Of a DNA stretch of 64,000 nucleotides, positions 27,948 through 39,122 are shown piece by piece. Position 1 is the stretch's first letter. Every line of letters starts with the position of its first letter. The translations under genes were made by a program, and so were the position numbers. The stretch spans positions 5,810,807 through 5,874,806 of the forward strand of contig NC_085052.1 in assembly GCF_963662255.1 (NCBI RefSeq). Direction: 5' to 3'. This DNA comes from Cinclus cinclus. Taxonomy: Eukaryota; Chordata; Aves; Passeriformes; Cinclidae. The notes beneath the pieces are model-generated. The model had not been told where the DNA came from. It was given only the letters and a program-made list of their open reading frames with translations, and searched no databases.

Positions 27948-28059
27948 GTAAGTACTCACTGCATTAAACGTTTATTAAGTGGCATGCTGTCAAAAGCTAG
28001 ATGTAATAGTAAACACAGGAGGACTTGAATGGAAATCGGTTGTATTTGATTTTTCTTAG
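27948..28059 (+). other. Possible short 5' UTR intron of the PRLHR-like gene
   Basis: A GTAAGT donor at 27948-27953 is followed 112 bases later by a T-rich tract ending in TTCTTAG at 28059, a good acceptor. Removing it would join a non-coding leader to the exon that carries the ATG at 28245. Both signals are visible, but splicing itself is inference, and the intron would be near the minimum length for vertebrates. Confidence 0.25.
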
Positions 28060-28244
28060 GAATTGCTGAAAGCTGCCTCTCAAGGATTACAAGTTCACCT
28101 TTTGCATTTACAGCTGCTTGTTTACTATCCATGTGGTAACCTCTGGACAGGCAGTAATCCATTCATTATCCCACTGATTGAGTGCGGGAGCAGTGCAGTG
28201 CTAACTACTTCACTCAGCTGACGGCAGACAACAGAAGGAGGAAA

Positions 28245-29279
28245 ATGATGAATTCGGACAATTTAACCTCCCAAAGCTTCCTCTCTGCGATTCACAGCAA
28301 CACCAGCAATTTATTCTCAGGGCTCCAGTTTGTCCAGTCCTTCAAGCCACTCATCATCCCCTGCTACTCGCTGGTGGTTTTTATTGGTGTCATTGGGAAT
28401 TACCTTCTCATTTATGTCATCTGCAAGACAAAAAAAATGCACAACGTCACCAACTTTCTGGTAGGCAATCTGGCTTTCTCAGACATGCTCATGTGTGCAA
28501 CCTGTGTGCCCCTGACCCTGGCCTATGCCTTTGAGCCCCGGGGATGGGTTTATGGGCGCTTCATGTGCTACTTTGTTTTCCTGATGCAACCTGTCACCGT
28601 GTTTGTGTCTGTCTTCACCCTGACTGTCATAGCTGTGGACAGGTACTGTGCCACGGTGTACCCATTCCGCAGGAGGCTCACCATCCCTATCTGTGCTTAC
28701 ATCCTGGCTGCTATTTGGCTGCTGAGCTGCACTTTGGCTGCCCCAGCCTTGGTCCACACCTACCATGCAGAGTTCCCAGAGCTGGACTTCTCCATCTGTG
28801 AGGAGTTTTGGTTTCACATGAAAAGAGATCGCTTGGCTTACGCTTACAGCACCCTCATCATCACCTATGTATTGCCTTTGGCTATCATCTCCCTGTCCTA
28901 CCTGAGGATCTCAGTCAAGCTGAAGAACCGTGTAGTCCCAGGCAATGTCACTCAGGGCCAAGCTGAGTGGGACCGTGCCAGGAGGAGAAAGACTTTTCGT
29001 TTGCTGGTCTTAGTGGTGGCAGCCTTTGGAGTCTGTTGGCTGCCCCTGCACATCTTCAACATGATAAAGGACATTGACATCAGCTTGATTGACAAGCAGT
29101 ACTTCAACTTCATCCAGCTGCTGTGCCACTGGTTTGCAATGATGTCTGCTTGTACCAATGCCTTCCTCTATGCCTGGCTCCATGACAGCTTCAGGGGAGA
29201 GCTGAAGAAAATGTTCGCCTGGAGAAAGAAGAAAATTGGACCCGCTACAAACTGCATTATGGCCAGTGTGGTGCTGTAA
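28245..29279 (+). CDS. PRLHR: Prolactin-releasing peptide receptor family GPCR (PRLHR/GPR10-like), complete single-exon coding region, 344 aa
   Basis: This is a class A rhodopsin-like receptor that in known relatives binds RFamide peptides (PrRP, C-RFa) at the plasma membrane and signals through G proteins. Seven hydrophobic segments are visible. Landmarks counted from the first ATG: N-glycosylation sequons at N6 and N19; GN at 51-52 (TM1); D80 (TM2); C108 and C185 for the TM3-ECL2 disulfide; DRY 132-134; P211 (TM5); CWLP 264-267 (TM6); helix 8 starting HDSFR at 313. Family hallmarks are YAFEPRGW at 94-101, VHTYH at 170-174, CEEFW at 185-189, RVVPGNVTQ at 229-237 and a C-terminal SVVL, a class II PDZ ligand. 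E187 (5.26) and D276 (6.59) match acidic residues implicated in PrRP binding in human PRLHR. TM7 reads NAFLY (305-309) instead of NPxxY. The reading frame is open from an in-frame TGA at 28179; 28245 is the first in-frame ATG, and a second follows at 28248. Length is close to human PRLHR (about 370 aa). The paralogue (PRLHR1, PRLHR2 or C-RFa receptor) is not settled. Confidence 0.96.
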   Translation: MMNSDNLTSQSFLSAIHSNTSNLFSGLQFVQSFKPLIIPCYSLVVFIGVIGNYLLIYVICKTKKMHNVTNFLVGNLAFSDMLMCATCVPLTLAYAFEPRGWVYGRFMCYFVFLMQPVTVFVSVFTLTVIAVDRYCATVYPFRRRLTIPICAYILAAIWLLSCTLAAPALVHTYHAEFPELDFSICEEFWFHMKRDRLAYAYSTLIITYVLPLAIISLSYLRISVKLKNRVVPGNVTQGQAEWDRARRRKTFRLLVLVVAAFGVCWLPLHIFNMIKDIDISLIDKQYFNFIQLLCHWFAMMSACTNAFLYAWLHDSFRGELKKMFAWRKKKIGPATNCIMASVVL

Positions 29280-29660
29280 ATGAGAGCTGGTGGGAGTGCA
29301 TCTCCTTTGTACACTAACATTGTAAGTTTTTTTCCACTTTTAATTAGTCCTCATTCCTGACATTGGCCCTTAGGGCTCAATTATAACAACCCAAGTCCTG
29401 TGTGCATCTTCCCCGGCACCTCCACTTCTAATGGAGAATGACAGGCAGATGTCACGCCTCAAAAATATCTTTATTTCTTTGATTGGAGTTAAAAGTCAAG
29501 GAGATGTAAGCGCAATAAGATACAGGGATCCTTCCTGTCTGTTTTGGATATTACTGTCAGTACAGAAATGAACAAGGATGAATTTGAAACCTAAATATCT
29601 CAAAGAGGGAGTGTTCTGCATTGGGCAAAAATTAAATCTGTGTGTCTACCCAGAGTCCAT
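29280..29660 (+). terminator. Probable 3' UTR with ATTAAA polyadenylation signal at 29631-29636
   Basis: The stop codon is followed by AT-rich sequence with no AATAAA close by. The variant hexamer ATTAAA at 29631-29636 is followed directly by a GU-rich stretch (TCTGTGTGTCT), the usual order for a cleavage site. Longer 3' ends are possible. Confidence 0.35.
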
Positions 29661-32600
29661 TCCTCAGCACAAGCTTATGGTAGAGTACTCACAACATTCC
29701 TGTAGTCGTTTTTGAGTTAGGGCCATTGTCTCATGCAGCCCCAATTTGCTGACCCTACTGCAAATCAACTGCGTTGTCCTCACAGCCTTGTCAGTACCGA
29801 GATGAATTGCATTCATTCCTCGAGGAACAGATTATGACATGTGGCAATGCTGCCATCAGCTCTGATGTCCAGAGAGAGCCAGAGGCTTTGGTATTGCCCT
29901 TCTGGAGGTGCCCTAAGAGACAGAAGGTTGAAGGGGCTGTGGATATTGAGCCAAGCATGAGCATTGCTTGGCCATTCAGAGAAAGAGCTGCCAAACAGAG
30001 GAAGAGCAGGAGCTCTCCTTTGGAGGAGTCTTTTGGGAAGAAGAAATTTCCTTTGGCATTCACCTTTCAAAGAGAGTTAGAAGCTATAATCAACCTAGTG
30101 GTTTCTAGTTTCTTCCTCCCTGAAAATATCTAGTATAAGAGTTAAATGTACAGGGCAAAGTTCTGACACAGATATTGATTCTGAGAGGTTTCCTCCAACC
30201 TGCTCATCTGGAATCCGGGATAGCATGAGAAACTTCCTAGTACTGAACGGACATCAGCCCAAAAAGCAGCATAATCCAGGGGCAGTTTTGGCCCAGGTCA
30301 GCAAGGGCATCTCTCTGACCTTACCTGCACATGGCCAGAGAGGTCTCTGCTGGGAGGAATGCAAATGGACATGAGGGGAGGGGGGAGAGACATTTGGTTG
30401 CTTTAGCTTTTAAATATAATCCTACTGTGAATCTGTGAAAATCATTTTGCTCATCGTGTTTCAGTGAAATTAATCTGATAAAAAAATCCCCCAGATTTGT
30501 ATGCAAACCCTGAGAAAAGTGTTGGGAAAACATTTAAAATCCCATTTCATGAACTTCCTACAATTTCAAGTTGTTCTACTGCTGGTAATGAGGACATTAA
30601 AAGCTGATTACAGGGGCACTGAATGAAGAAAGAGTGTTTATACTGGACATTACTTGCATTTACTCTGTGATTATGTGTGTGTGCCTTGCTTACCTCAGTT
30701 TGAAGATTTGAGTGACATTCTAAAGAATGTTTTGCTTTTGCTCAATTTCAGGAAATGACTTTTCCTTGAAGCTCAATATAGGAAATTACTGGAATAACTG
30801 ATCATTTTGAAAAGGCAAAAAGCCCACTTCCAAACAAACCAACCGAAGTTTAAAAGCTTTTCAAACTAATTTTCAGGACACTTTTTAAAAATGACAGAGA
30901 GCGGGACACCAAGAGAGCACTGAAACCATAATGCCAAATGCAGCTTCAAACAACAACAACAACAACAACAACAACAAAAATCCTGTTTTTTTCGAGATTT
31001 CTCTTCTGTGGAATTAAGTCAATTCAAACTGCTAATTTTTCAGTTTGTAATGGTTAATTAACATTGAGGTGGCTAAGAATGTGTCCAACCCCCTGCACTA
31101 AATATAGACAGTGCTGTCACCTAGAGGGATCCACAGCCCAGTGGAGTCTACCCAGACTTTCTTAACCATAGCAGTTCTGGGATTTTTTCCTCCTTACACC
31201 TCATTTTTTTCCCCCTCATTTGCCATTCATGTTCTCTTCAATGATAATGACTGGAGATGGTGACTGCAGAGAGCTGTGTGAAGCAAACAAGGATTTCTCT
31301 CTCTATTTGGTTTTTCTTGAGACAGAAATGAAGGCTGTTCAGTGCCAAGATTGTTCCCACAGTGACAGATGCATTGGGAATATCACACTTCCAGCTGCCT
31401 CTGGAGCTGCTATTAGAGCAGTGCCAAGGTCTGGCAGCTCCTGGAGGTGCCCAGCACAGCTGGTATCTTCATCTAAGTGCTGGTTTAATCTGTACGTGCC
31501 TTGATTCTGTCAGGATGTGAATTTGCAGCAGAAAGCTCAGAGCCTGCCCTTGTTTCGGGCCCCCCTCAAAAGCAGGCTTTCAGCTGCACCCTGAAATGAT
31601 CTGCATTCTCCAGCTGTGGGCTCCTGAAGCTCCCTCTCTCTCCTCCACAGCCCCCTTGGACCACCTCAGTGGTCCTGTAATGCCATTCTTCCAGGCTTTC
31701 CCTGCACAAAGGAGGTCCAGTCCTGAGCTTGAGGTCTGGGGGTTCCATAGGGCAGAGAACTAAGCACAGCCACATACACTGAGCTTCAATTCTGTTAACT
31801 GAGCCCCAAGAATCTCTGCCCAATTTAATTATTGTTTTGTCTGATACCCAGAGTAATAAACAATAATAAGATTTAGAGGCACGTTGATGCACTTCTGTAA
31901 TCCAGTTATGCAAATAAATATATTGGATGCTGTCATGTGAAACGTGTTTGCTAATCTCCAGCCCTCTGCAGGGAACTGCTGCAGTTCTTGGAAGGACCAG
32001 GGCTCATCACTGAGACATTTTTGGTGGTATATTTTTAAACTGCTGTTTAAGAACTCATGGCATGCTTTTATTTTGTAGAGTAGCCCAGTTCAAAACTTGA
32101 TAAACTACACCAGTGCTTGATCAAGCATAAACTACTCCCTGTGGTCAAGAGTGGGGCTGGCATTAAAAGGCAATGTACTCATGAAACACACAGAGAAGTA
32201 AGGCAGTGTTTGATCAGGAATTAGATTAGAAAGTGATCAAAGCTCACTAAAGTTGAAATCAGGCAGCCAAAGGAAAACAATAAAACCTCACTTAGGGTCA
32301 GGTAGGGTTGGTCTTTTCCCTACCTAAGGGATATCTACTGAGAACAGTCACCAAAGACTAACTTGTCTGTGCAATGCATTGCTTTAGATAAATTTTCCTT
32401 GTTCTTGGCTGAAGAAAACTCAGAGTTATATTTGTACCATGTGTGGGGAATGACAGTTTGTCTGGGTGGGCAAAAGCAGCTCCTGCCATAAGGTCATTAC
32501 AGGAGCAGGGTGAGTGTTTCACAGCTGATAGATGGCCTGGGGAAAGCTCGTGTTTTTCAGACCTGATGAACAACAAGTGCTCTGTACAGTATTAATTGAG

Positions 32601-33315
32601 CAGGTTTTGCTTGTTGAGGTGTCAATGGTGAGGCACAGTTAGCTGTCTAAGGTGTCAGACACTGAAAATCGTGCACCTGAAGCTGGGGGGAAAAAGTGCA
32701 ACCCTGGAGAGAATTGTACAATGCATTAATCAATCTCCCCCACCAGACGAGAAGAGAGTAGGGACAAAACCAGCATGCTGGTGGCAAACCACTGCCATCT
32801 TGGCCATTTCTGCATGAAGAAATGTAGTAAAAACTTTTACCTTCAGCCCTCCCTTCTCACTGCTCACTGTCTTTTTCTTTTCTCAGAAAAAAATAATCAC
32901 ATTCCTCCTTCTTGTGCTGGAGAAAAGGTTGCTCAAGGGTCTAAGCAAACATTTCTGCCTCATGGAAAGTATACAGAGAGGGAGAGCTTTCTAAAGGGAA
33001 AAGAGCTTCTTGTTTCTGAAAGACACACAGGCTCTGAATTCTGATCCATATTTGCTGTGTGGATCTGTAGCTGGCCTGACACTTGGGGCTCTGGCTTTTG
33101 TGTTTACCTCAAGTAAATACCTCTCCCTATGCTCAGTGACCTCATTTTGGATCACAACCATCACTAACTCTGATCCTTTGTACCTGATTTCTCTCCACAG
33201 CAATAAGATATTTCACTGAAAGTCCCAGAGAGGAGCTGCAGATGCATCTGAGGTATCCATCTTATATTAATGGGACTTTTCCTTTGGAAATCAGATTTTA
33301 AGTCTATTCTTACTG
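29661..33315. other. Non-coding DNA downstream of the receptor gene
   Basis: Only the (CAA)n repeat stands out, with an ATGCAAAT octamer near 31908. A 119-codon frame at 29774-30133 (+) has no recognised domain and begins at a non-ATG codon. Confidence 0.55.
30948..30977. repeat. (CAA)n trinucleotide repeat
   Basis: About nine AAC/CAA units end in a short A run, 1.7 kb after the receptor stop codon. It is not in a coding frame. Confidence 0.95.
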
Positions 33316-33618
33316 TGTAGTGACAAAACCAAATGGGACAGGCCTCCCCAGGTTCATTTCAATAAAATTTTGTATTATTTGTTTCTCTGCTCCCTGCTGC
33401 CCTAAACTATCCCCCAGAAAATATTTTCTCACCAAATGGCTGATCAGACATTGGAACAGGCTGCCCAGGGCAGGGGTGGACTCACCATCCTTGGTGGGAC
33501 TTAAAAGATGTGTAGATATGGCACCTGGGGACATGGTTTAGTGGTGGGCTTGGCAGTGCTGGGTTAACAGTTGGACTTGATGATCTTAGAGGTTTTTTCC
33601 AACCTAAATTATTCAGGA
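33316..33618 (+). mobile_element. CR1 LINE, 3'-end fragment
   Basis: Sense-strand CR1 landmarks appear in order: CAGACATTGGAACAGGCTGCC near 33447, ACTCACCATCC, AAAAGATGTGTAGATATGGC, GGACATGGTTTAGTGGTGG near 33530, and GTTGGACTTGATGATCTTAG ending in CCAACCTAAATTATTC. The first 100 bases are more diverged. The subtype differs from the copies at 5486 and 44412. Confidence 0.9.
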
Positions 33619-36600
33619 CTAATTACTTGACAATCAGGCTGCCTCCCTATGGGGCAAAAAGTGAGGTTAAGATTAAGCTCAAATATATCCCATTGGGAGT
33701 TATGTCCCTTTGGGATCTTTAAATTTACTCTCTTCACTAACAAGCAGATAGGATTGACTTTCCCTTTCTACAGCTTGCTTTGTCAAATTAAGTTAATGAA
33801 GCTAGTAATCTATATGAATAATAAAGCACACACTCAAGAACTCCCCAGTTCATGCCTCCAGCCCATAGGAAAGCAATTTGGGATCACTGCTATCTATTTG
33901 CCTTAGCATCTTGTTTATATTAATTACCACATTTTAATTTCCTTGTGGCTCTTTTTTTTTAAATTTTATTTTTATTTTATTGTTATTTTTTTTAATTTCT
34001 GCAGGGAATATCCAGAAGAAGAGGATAGCAAAAATCTCTACTCCTACATTTCCTACAATTTCTACATTTCCATGAGGTTCTGGAGACAAGCAGCAGCAAG
34101 AGGACAGCAAAGAGATTTTGTGGCTTTCCAGCATGCAGACGTGATCTCCCTCTCCTGCTGAGTACAGCTCTGGGTTTCCAGATAACATGCTGGAAAGGCA
34201 GCTGGTGGCTCACAGCAGCAGGAGTGGTTTTAATGCTGTGCTTTGTGAGAAGCTGGTGCTGGGTGTGGGGCTGAGGATCACCCCGTGCAGCTCAGGTCCT
34301 CCCCAGCAGCACCACCAGAAATGTGTTGTGCTCTGGGGAGGTTGATCAGCTTCTTGAGGTGTTGTCTCTCTGTCTAGAGCTTCTCAGCCACAGGGAGATG
34401 TGTTTTTTCACTCCATCACACTCACAAGACAGGTGAACATGTGAGAGCAAATGACACAGGAGCCATGGTGCACTGTCCCAGGCTGCCACCACCCACAGCT
34501 CGAGTCTGTGACCTGCTGTTTTTGGGAGTGGGAAGGAGACTGTGCTGTGAACCAACCCCATCTTGGGCTCGTGGAGGCAGAGCAAGAAAGGAAGAAAAAA
34601 TATTATTTCTGAACTTCAAGCTAACAATAACCAGCCACAGGGTAAATATGTAATCACCCAGAGGCTGTACAAATATAGGAGCCACTCAAGCCTTCTTGAG
34701 AGAGTGGTGTCTCACTTGTGGTGTGTTTGGTGTATTTGCTTTGTGGCATCTCTCTTCCCTCCCCTCAGTCCCTCAATGCAACAGGGACAAGCCAGGCAAA
34801 AGCAGGAACATTAGGGTGAGGTCCACATCCCATTTCTGTACGGACGAGAGGCAGAGGAGTTAAGGGCAGATGCACTTGTGAAAGGGTTTTGTTAATAAAA
34901 ATAATTGAAAGGTTAGGGATGGAGTTCCAAGGCAAGTGTTCAACCTACCCACTCCTCAGCAACTGGAGGACACTCTGGAGGAAGTAAGATGACAAAAATT
35001 GAAATATCACGAGCAAGATCTAGATATTAGTTAAATAACGAACATATAATACATACAAAGTATTTCAAATCATTAATATGACAAAATTATCACTCATATT
35101 TGGAATGAATTCCCCTCAATTCTTAAATCACTTTAGATTTCAATGTCTGTTGTTAATATGCATAGATTAAAAAAATAAGTAAATTTGAAACCATCTGAAC
35201 CATTTGACAGCATATGGCAGACCTATTTAATCTTAAAAAGTCAATAATATTATCATTGTGAATCACTTCTTCATTAAAACATGTATTAATATCTGTTGTA
35301 TAAAATAATGTCTATTTGAAAAAGCTTTTTGTGCCACCCATGCAATTGTCACTTGTCACAGGTAATTCTAGATTGCTTTGATACTATCTCCTCTTGGAAA
35401 ATTGTCACAGACTGAGGACAGAGGAAATGTAAATCATCGCCTGTCAAAATGCTGACAACATCACAGACAAAATGCAGGGAAGACTTTGAAGACTTGTGTT
35501 TTGCTGTAGTGACAAAAATATGGGTTTCTTTGCTTTTGAGACATTGTGGAAAGCACTGTTCTAAAGAGTTCTGACCCCCAAAAAACCTTGTAACAGTGTC
35601 TGACAAGATTTGCATTATTTCACAGTTCTTAACATTTTTGTTTATTTCTAAATGAAGAAACTATTCCCATGAATTAGTTTGGAATGGCACTACCCACCTG
35701 TAAATGCTGCCTAAATGTCTGTAATACCCAAAAATTTAGAGATGGGGGGTGGACATAAAAGAAGTGGGGATTAAATGCCAGACTGCCTAGATCCTAAAAT
35801 CATTGGTTGGATAAAGGCATCAGAACACTGAAAAGTTACATTTCAACCATTGACTGAGTAGACTTACCTGCTCCCCCTCCCCATATATTTAAGGAAAGGC
35901 TCTTGAATTTCAGGCTGTTATTTTTCATGCGGAGACATTTCCTTTCAGCTCAGTATGAGGCACCCAAAGGCAGAGATGCAGGATTTGAAGTCACATCTTC
36001 CCTTTGCACCCTCAGCAGGGGCTGTGAGTTAGTTCAGGCCAGACAGGAGCTTATTCTGCACAGCTGCATTCAACACTGTGGGTGAAACCTCTCCTAGAGC
36101 ATCGTACAAACAAGTGCCTTAGGATGCTAAGATCCACTGTATTCACCCACTCTTAGTTTACTTTAAAAGTTAAAAAAGTTTAAATCTGATTTGTGGGTTT
36201 AGTTCAGATCTGCTTTCCAGAGGTGGTGCAGTAACCAACAGCCCCAGGCCAAATATCTTCTCCACACAAGTGACATTTATTATCTAGCAACAAACCCAAG
36301 CAACTAAGCCAAACTCCCAACGCATTCCATCCATAAAGGAATAATAGATCCACAAAACTAACTAAATAGTTCTTAAAATGCCTTGATTCCTGGGGGTTAG
36401 GTCACTTTTAAGAGAAGATGCTCTAATGTTTGTTCAATATTGAAGAAGCTATGTCCAAGTGGAATATTTGGTAGCTTTCTAAACCATTATGGGTTTGCTG
36501 AATAAACAGAACAGCACAAAAGATTTGAGGGAAAGAAGAAAATGCATGGGATTTTTAGTGCTAATATGATTTAGGTGGACATGGTGAATATACAACATGT

Positions 36601-38158
36601 TGTTCAACAAACAGCTTAATTTACAGTGCTGAAAATAGAGATAATTAGGCAAGCACTTTCTCATCCAGTACTAACATGAGGTATTTGAAAACAGGGGTGG
36701 AAGGTGGGTTTGGAGAAGATTGGATTGATGCAAGAATAGTTTTAAAATTTTTAACAGCTGTGAGTTAAAACTAAATTAAGAGTGACAATGCAGCTTTCTA
36801 AATCTGAAGGTATTTATGTTCAAATATTGAGACTCAATGAGGTGGATAAAAGGCAAAGTGGAGCTACACTGAGTTTCACAATTCACCTATTTAAAAACAG
36901 TTGCAAAAAATGGCAAGCCCTAAATATTACTCTAAGCTGTTTTAGCAGAGGGAACATATAATAAAAGGGAAGTTCCAACCTGTTTCCTGTTATACAGTAT
37001 TCCCAAGTTCTCTTTTGGGAATTCAAAAAATTTTGTTTTGTTTCCCCCTCTAGATCAGAAGGCCTCAGGATGCAGCAGTTCCTCCCTCCACACATTTTGC
37101 ACAGTACCTAGTAAGAGGAAGAATCAAGATCTGAGATATCTCCTCCAAACAGCTCTGGGAGATTGGAGTCCATGTAGCACAAACCATGAGGCAGAGCACA
37201 AATGTATGTAATCATCATCCTAATACAGAGCTAAAACTAAACTCTGAATTGGAGCAAGTAGGTTTATCAAGCACCATCTCTTCCCAAGAAATTAATATCA
37301 ATTTCCCTTCATCATTCAGCATTAACACATTTGGTAAAGTGGCTGGGTCTTTATTCACCAAAGTATTCTTGTAAATTATTCCTTGTTTCCCTAAAACCTG
37401 CTAGTCAGCTGTTTTCTCACTAATTCTTTCTTCAGTAGAGAAACAAAACCTGTTTTCCCTACCCCCAGCAACCCTTACAGCACATTTCCCAACAGAACTC
37501 ACCCTCTGATGCCCATGGTGCCCTTCCACCACCATCAGTTGTGCCCCAGCCCAGCAGGCAGAGCCTTTAAACACACACAGGACCCCCTGTCAAACACTGA
37601 CAGTGTTGCTGCAGGCTGGGGTGGATGGGAGAGTTTTAGAGAGGGTTCAGCTAATTAAACAACAAGTTTCCCAAGGTTGTGTCATCAGGAGATGCAATTA
37701 CATGAAGCCAGGTAGAGCCCACAAATGCAAGGCAGTGATTAAACTAAATATCTGATACTAATAAAATAGCCTATTAAAACAGAATAAAAAAGTCTTTCCT
37801 AATATCTTGGGAAGTTAAATACAGAAAAGAATTAATGAAAATTGATAAAAAAATATTTGTGGGCGCATAAAGAATTTGACATTCCACTTAATCTAGACCT
37901 CCAATTTCTCTCACAGTCCTAAAATGCTGTCCACAATTTGTTATATTCTTTCTAAAAAAGTTTCTGATTTAATTCCCATGGATTTATCATCCCCTTTTTT
38001 GATCAGAGTGTGTCTTTTGCTCCTACTGATATTTCTTCTTGCCCTGGCCATCTAGAACAGGCATGTGAGGACCACATAAGCTTCAGACCATGTCATGTGT
38101 CCTCTGTTTGCAAACCTGGAACCTGCCTGAGCAAGGAGACAAATCTATACTAATTACT
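33619..38158. other. Non-coding DNA, no gene recognised
   Basis: Includes a very AT-rich, repeat-free section at about 34981-35330 that could be a conserved element. The T-rich tract at 33951-33992 is low complexity. No exons or mobile elements are recognised. Confidence 0.55.
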
Positions 38159-38593
38159 TGAATGAGAAGGTATCAAAGCTCATTTTGTGACTTTAGGTGG
38201 TGTTTATTGTTTCCTGTCTGTCCAGGCTCAGAACCCATTTGTAAAGAGAATTGAGTTAGTTCTGAGAGCATTTGCAGTTGAAAAATCCATTTGACTCTTC
38301 CTCATTGCCTTGTTTTCTTGTATTGCTCGCAAAGATTTTGTGGTTTCCAAGATTTTTTGGGCAGTTGGAGGTAAGCTGGTAAGTATTTTCCTTCCATTCT
38401 TAGAAATGGAATATGTTTGCTCCTCTCCAGTTTTCTGATGCTTATTTATACCCCATGACTTCCCTAAGACAACCCCGAGTGGTTCTGACATTGATTCTGT
38501 CACATTTTTCTGCAGTATTTTGGGACAAAACGCATCAGGCTCAGTCAGTGTGAAACTTTCCAGTTCTCTAATATCTCCTTGTGCATTTCCATA
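38159..38593 (-). pseudogene. Decayed CR1-like reverse-transcriptase fragment, copy 1
   Basis: On the - strand, broken frames read EPLGVVLGKSWG (near 38450-38500) and end in FDTFSF at 38160-38177. These match the fingers region through motif A of CR1-type reverse transcriptase, where the usual text resembles EPLSIIFEKSW and KAFDTVPH. Stops and frameshifts interrupt it. The match ends at motif A; the catalytic YxDD region and CR1 3' end are absent. It is closely similar to 42191-42654, with about ten differences in 111 bases at 38268-38378. Confidence 0.65.
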
Positions 38594-39019
38594 GAGGCAA
38601 GTATTGCAGCATGAGGGCAGTTAAAAAGAGAGCTACAGGCTCATTAACAAATACCAATTTAAAACATGATGTTGGAACTATTCTGTTTATCTTGCTTTAC
38701 TCTGAGAATCCTGCATGTTTTTTAGTCAGTTGCTGTGGATTTGATATGCAGATGTTTTACTCATTTGAGTAATTAAAAGTATCGAAAGTGTCTTGAAATC
38801 CAATTCTTCAATTACACACCCAGAAGAGCTTTTCTCCTCCTGGCTTTCAAGTTAGCAAGTTTTCTTACACATTTCAGGGTTATTAAATATGGAGTCACAG
38901 ATTCTGGCACTTGGGGCATCACAGACAGGAGGTACCTCTTAAAACACCCTAAACTGCAGCTGTTTGCTGTTCTGTGATGTCCAGCAGTCCTTGATTCTGT
39001 CCTGGTGATTGGTGAGCTC

Positions 39020-39122
39020 CCCGTGTTTGTGGAGTGATGGATGCTCTTCCAGTGCCACCTCCTGGACTTGAGAGACATGGTAATAAAAGCATTAAACGAA
39101 CTTCAAAAGACACTAAAGCAAA
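39020..39122. repeat. Second shared block, copy 1
   Basis: GTGTTTGTGGAGTGATGGAT starts at 39023 and is followed by CCAGTGCCACCTCCTGGA. The block matches 43778-43894 in the same orientation. Relative to that copy it lacks about 14 bases after CCTCCTGGA. It lies about 430 bases after the RT fragment at 38159-38593. Confidence 0.75.

Noticed and set aside
28182..28244. 21-codon extension of the receptor to a more upstream start
   Set aside because: The codon at 28182 is GTG, not ATG. The first in-frame ATG is 28245, and an in-frame TGA lies at 28179-28181.
28479..28817. 112-codon frame antisense to the receptor
   Set aside because: It is a shadow of the GC-rich receptor coding sequence with no family resemblance.
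29774..30133. Extra downstream gene of 119 codons
   Set aside because: It begins at a non-ATG codon, lacks recognisable domains and is not supported by splice or promoter signals.
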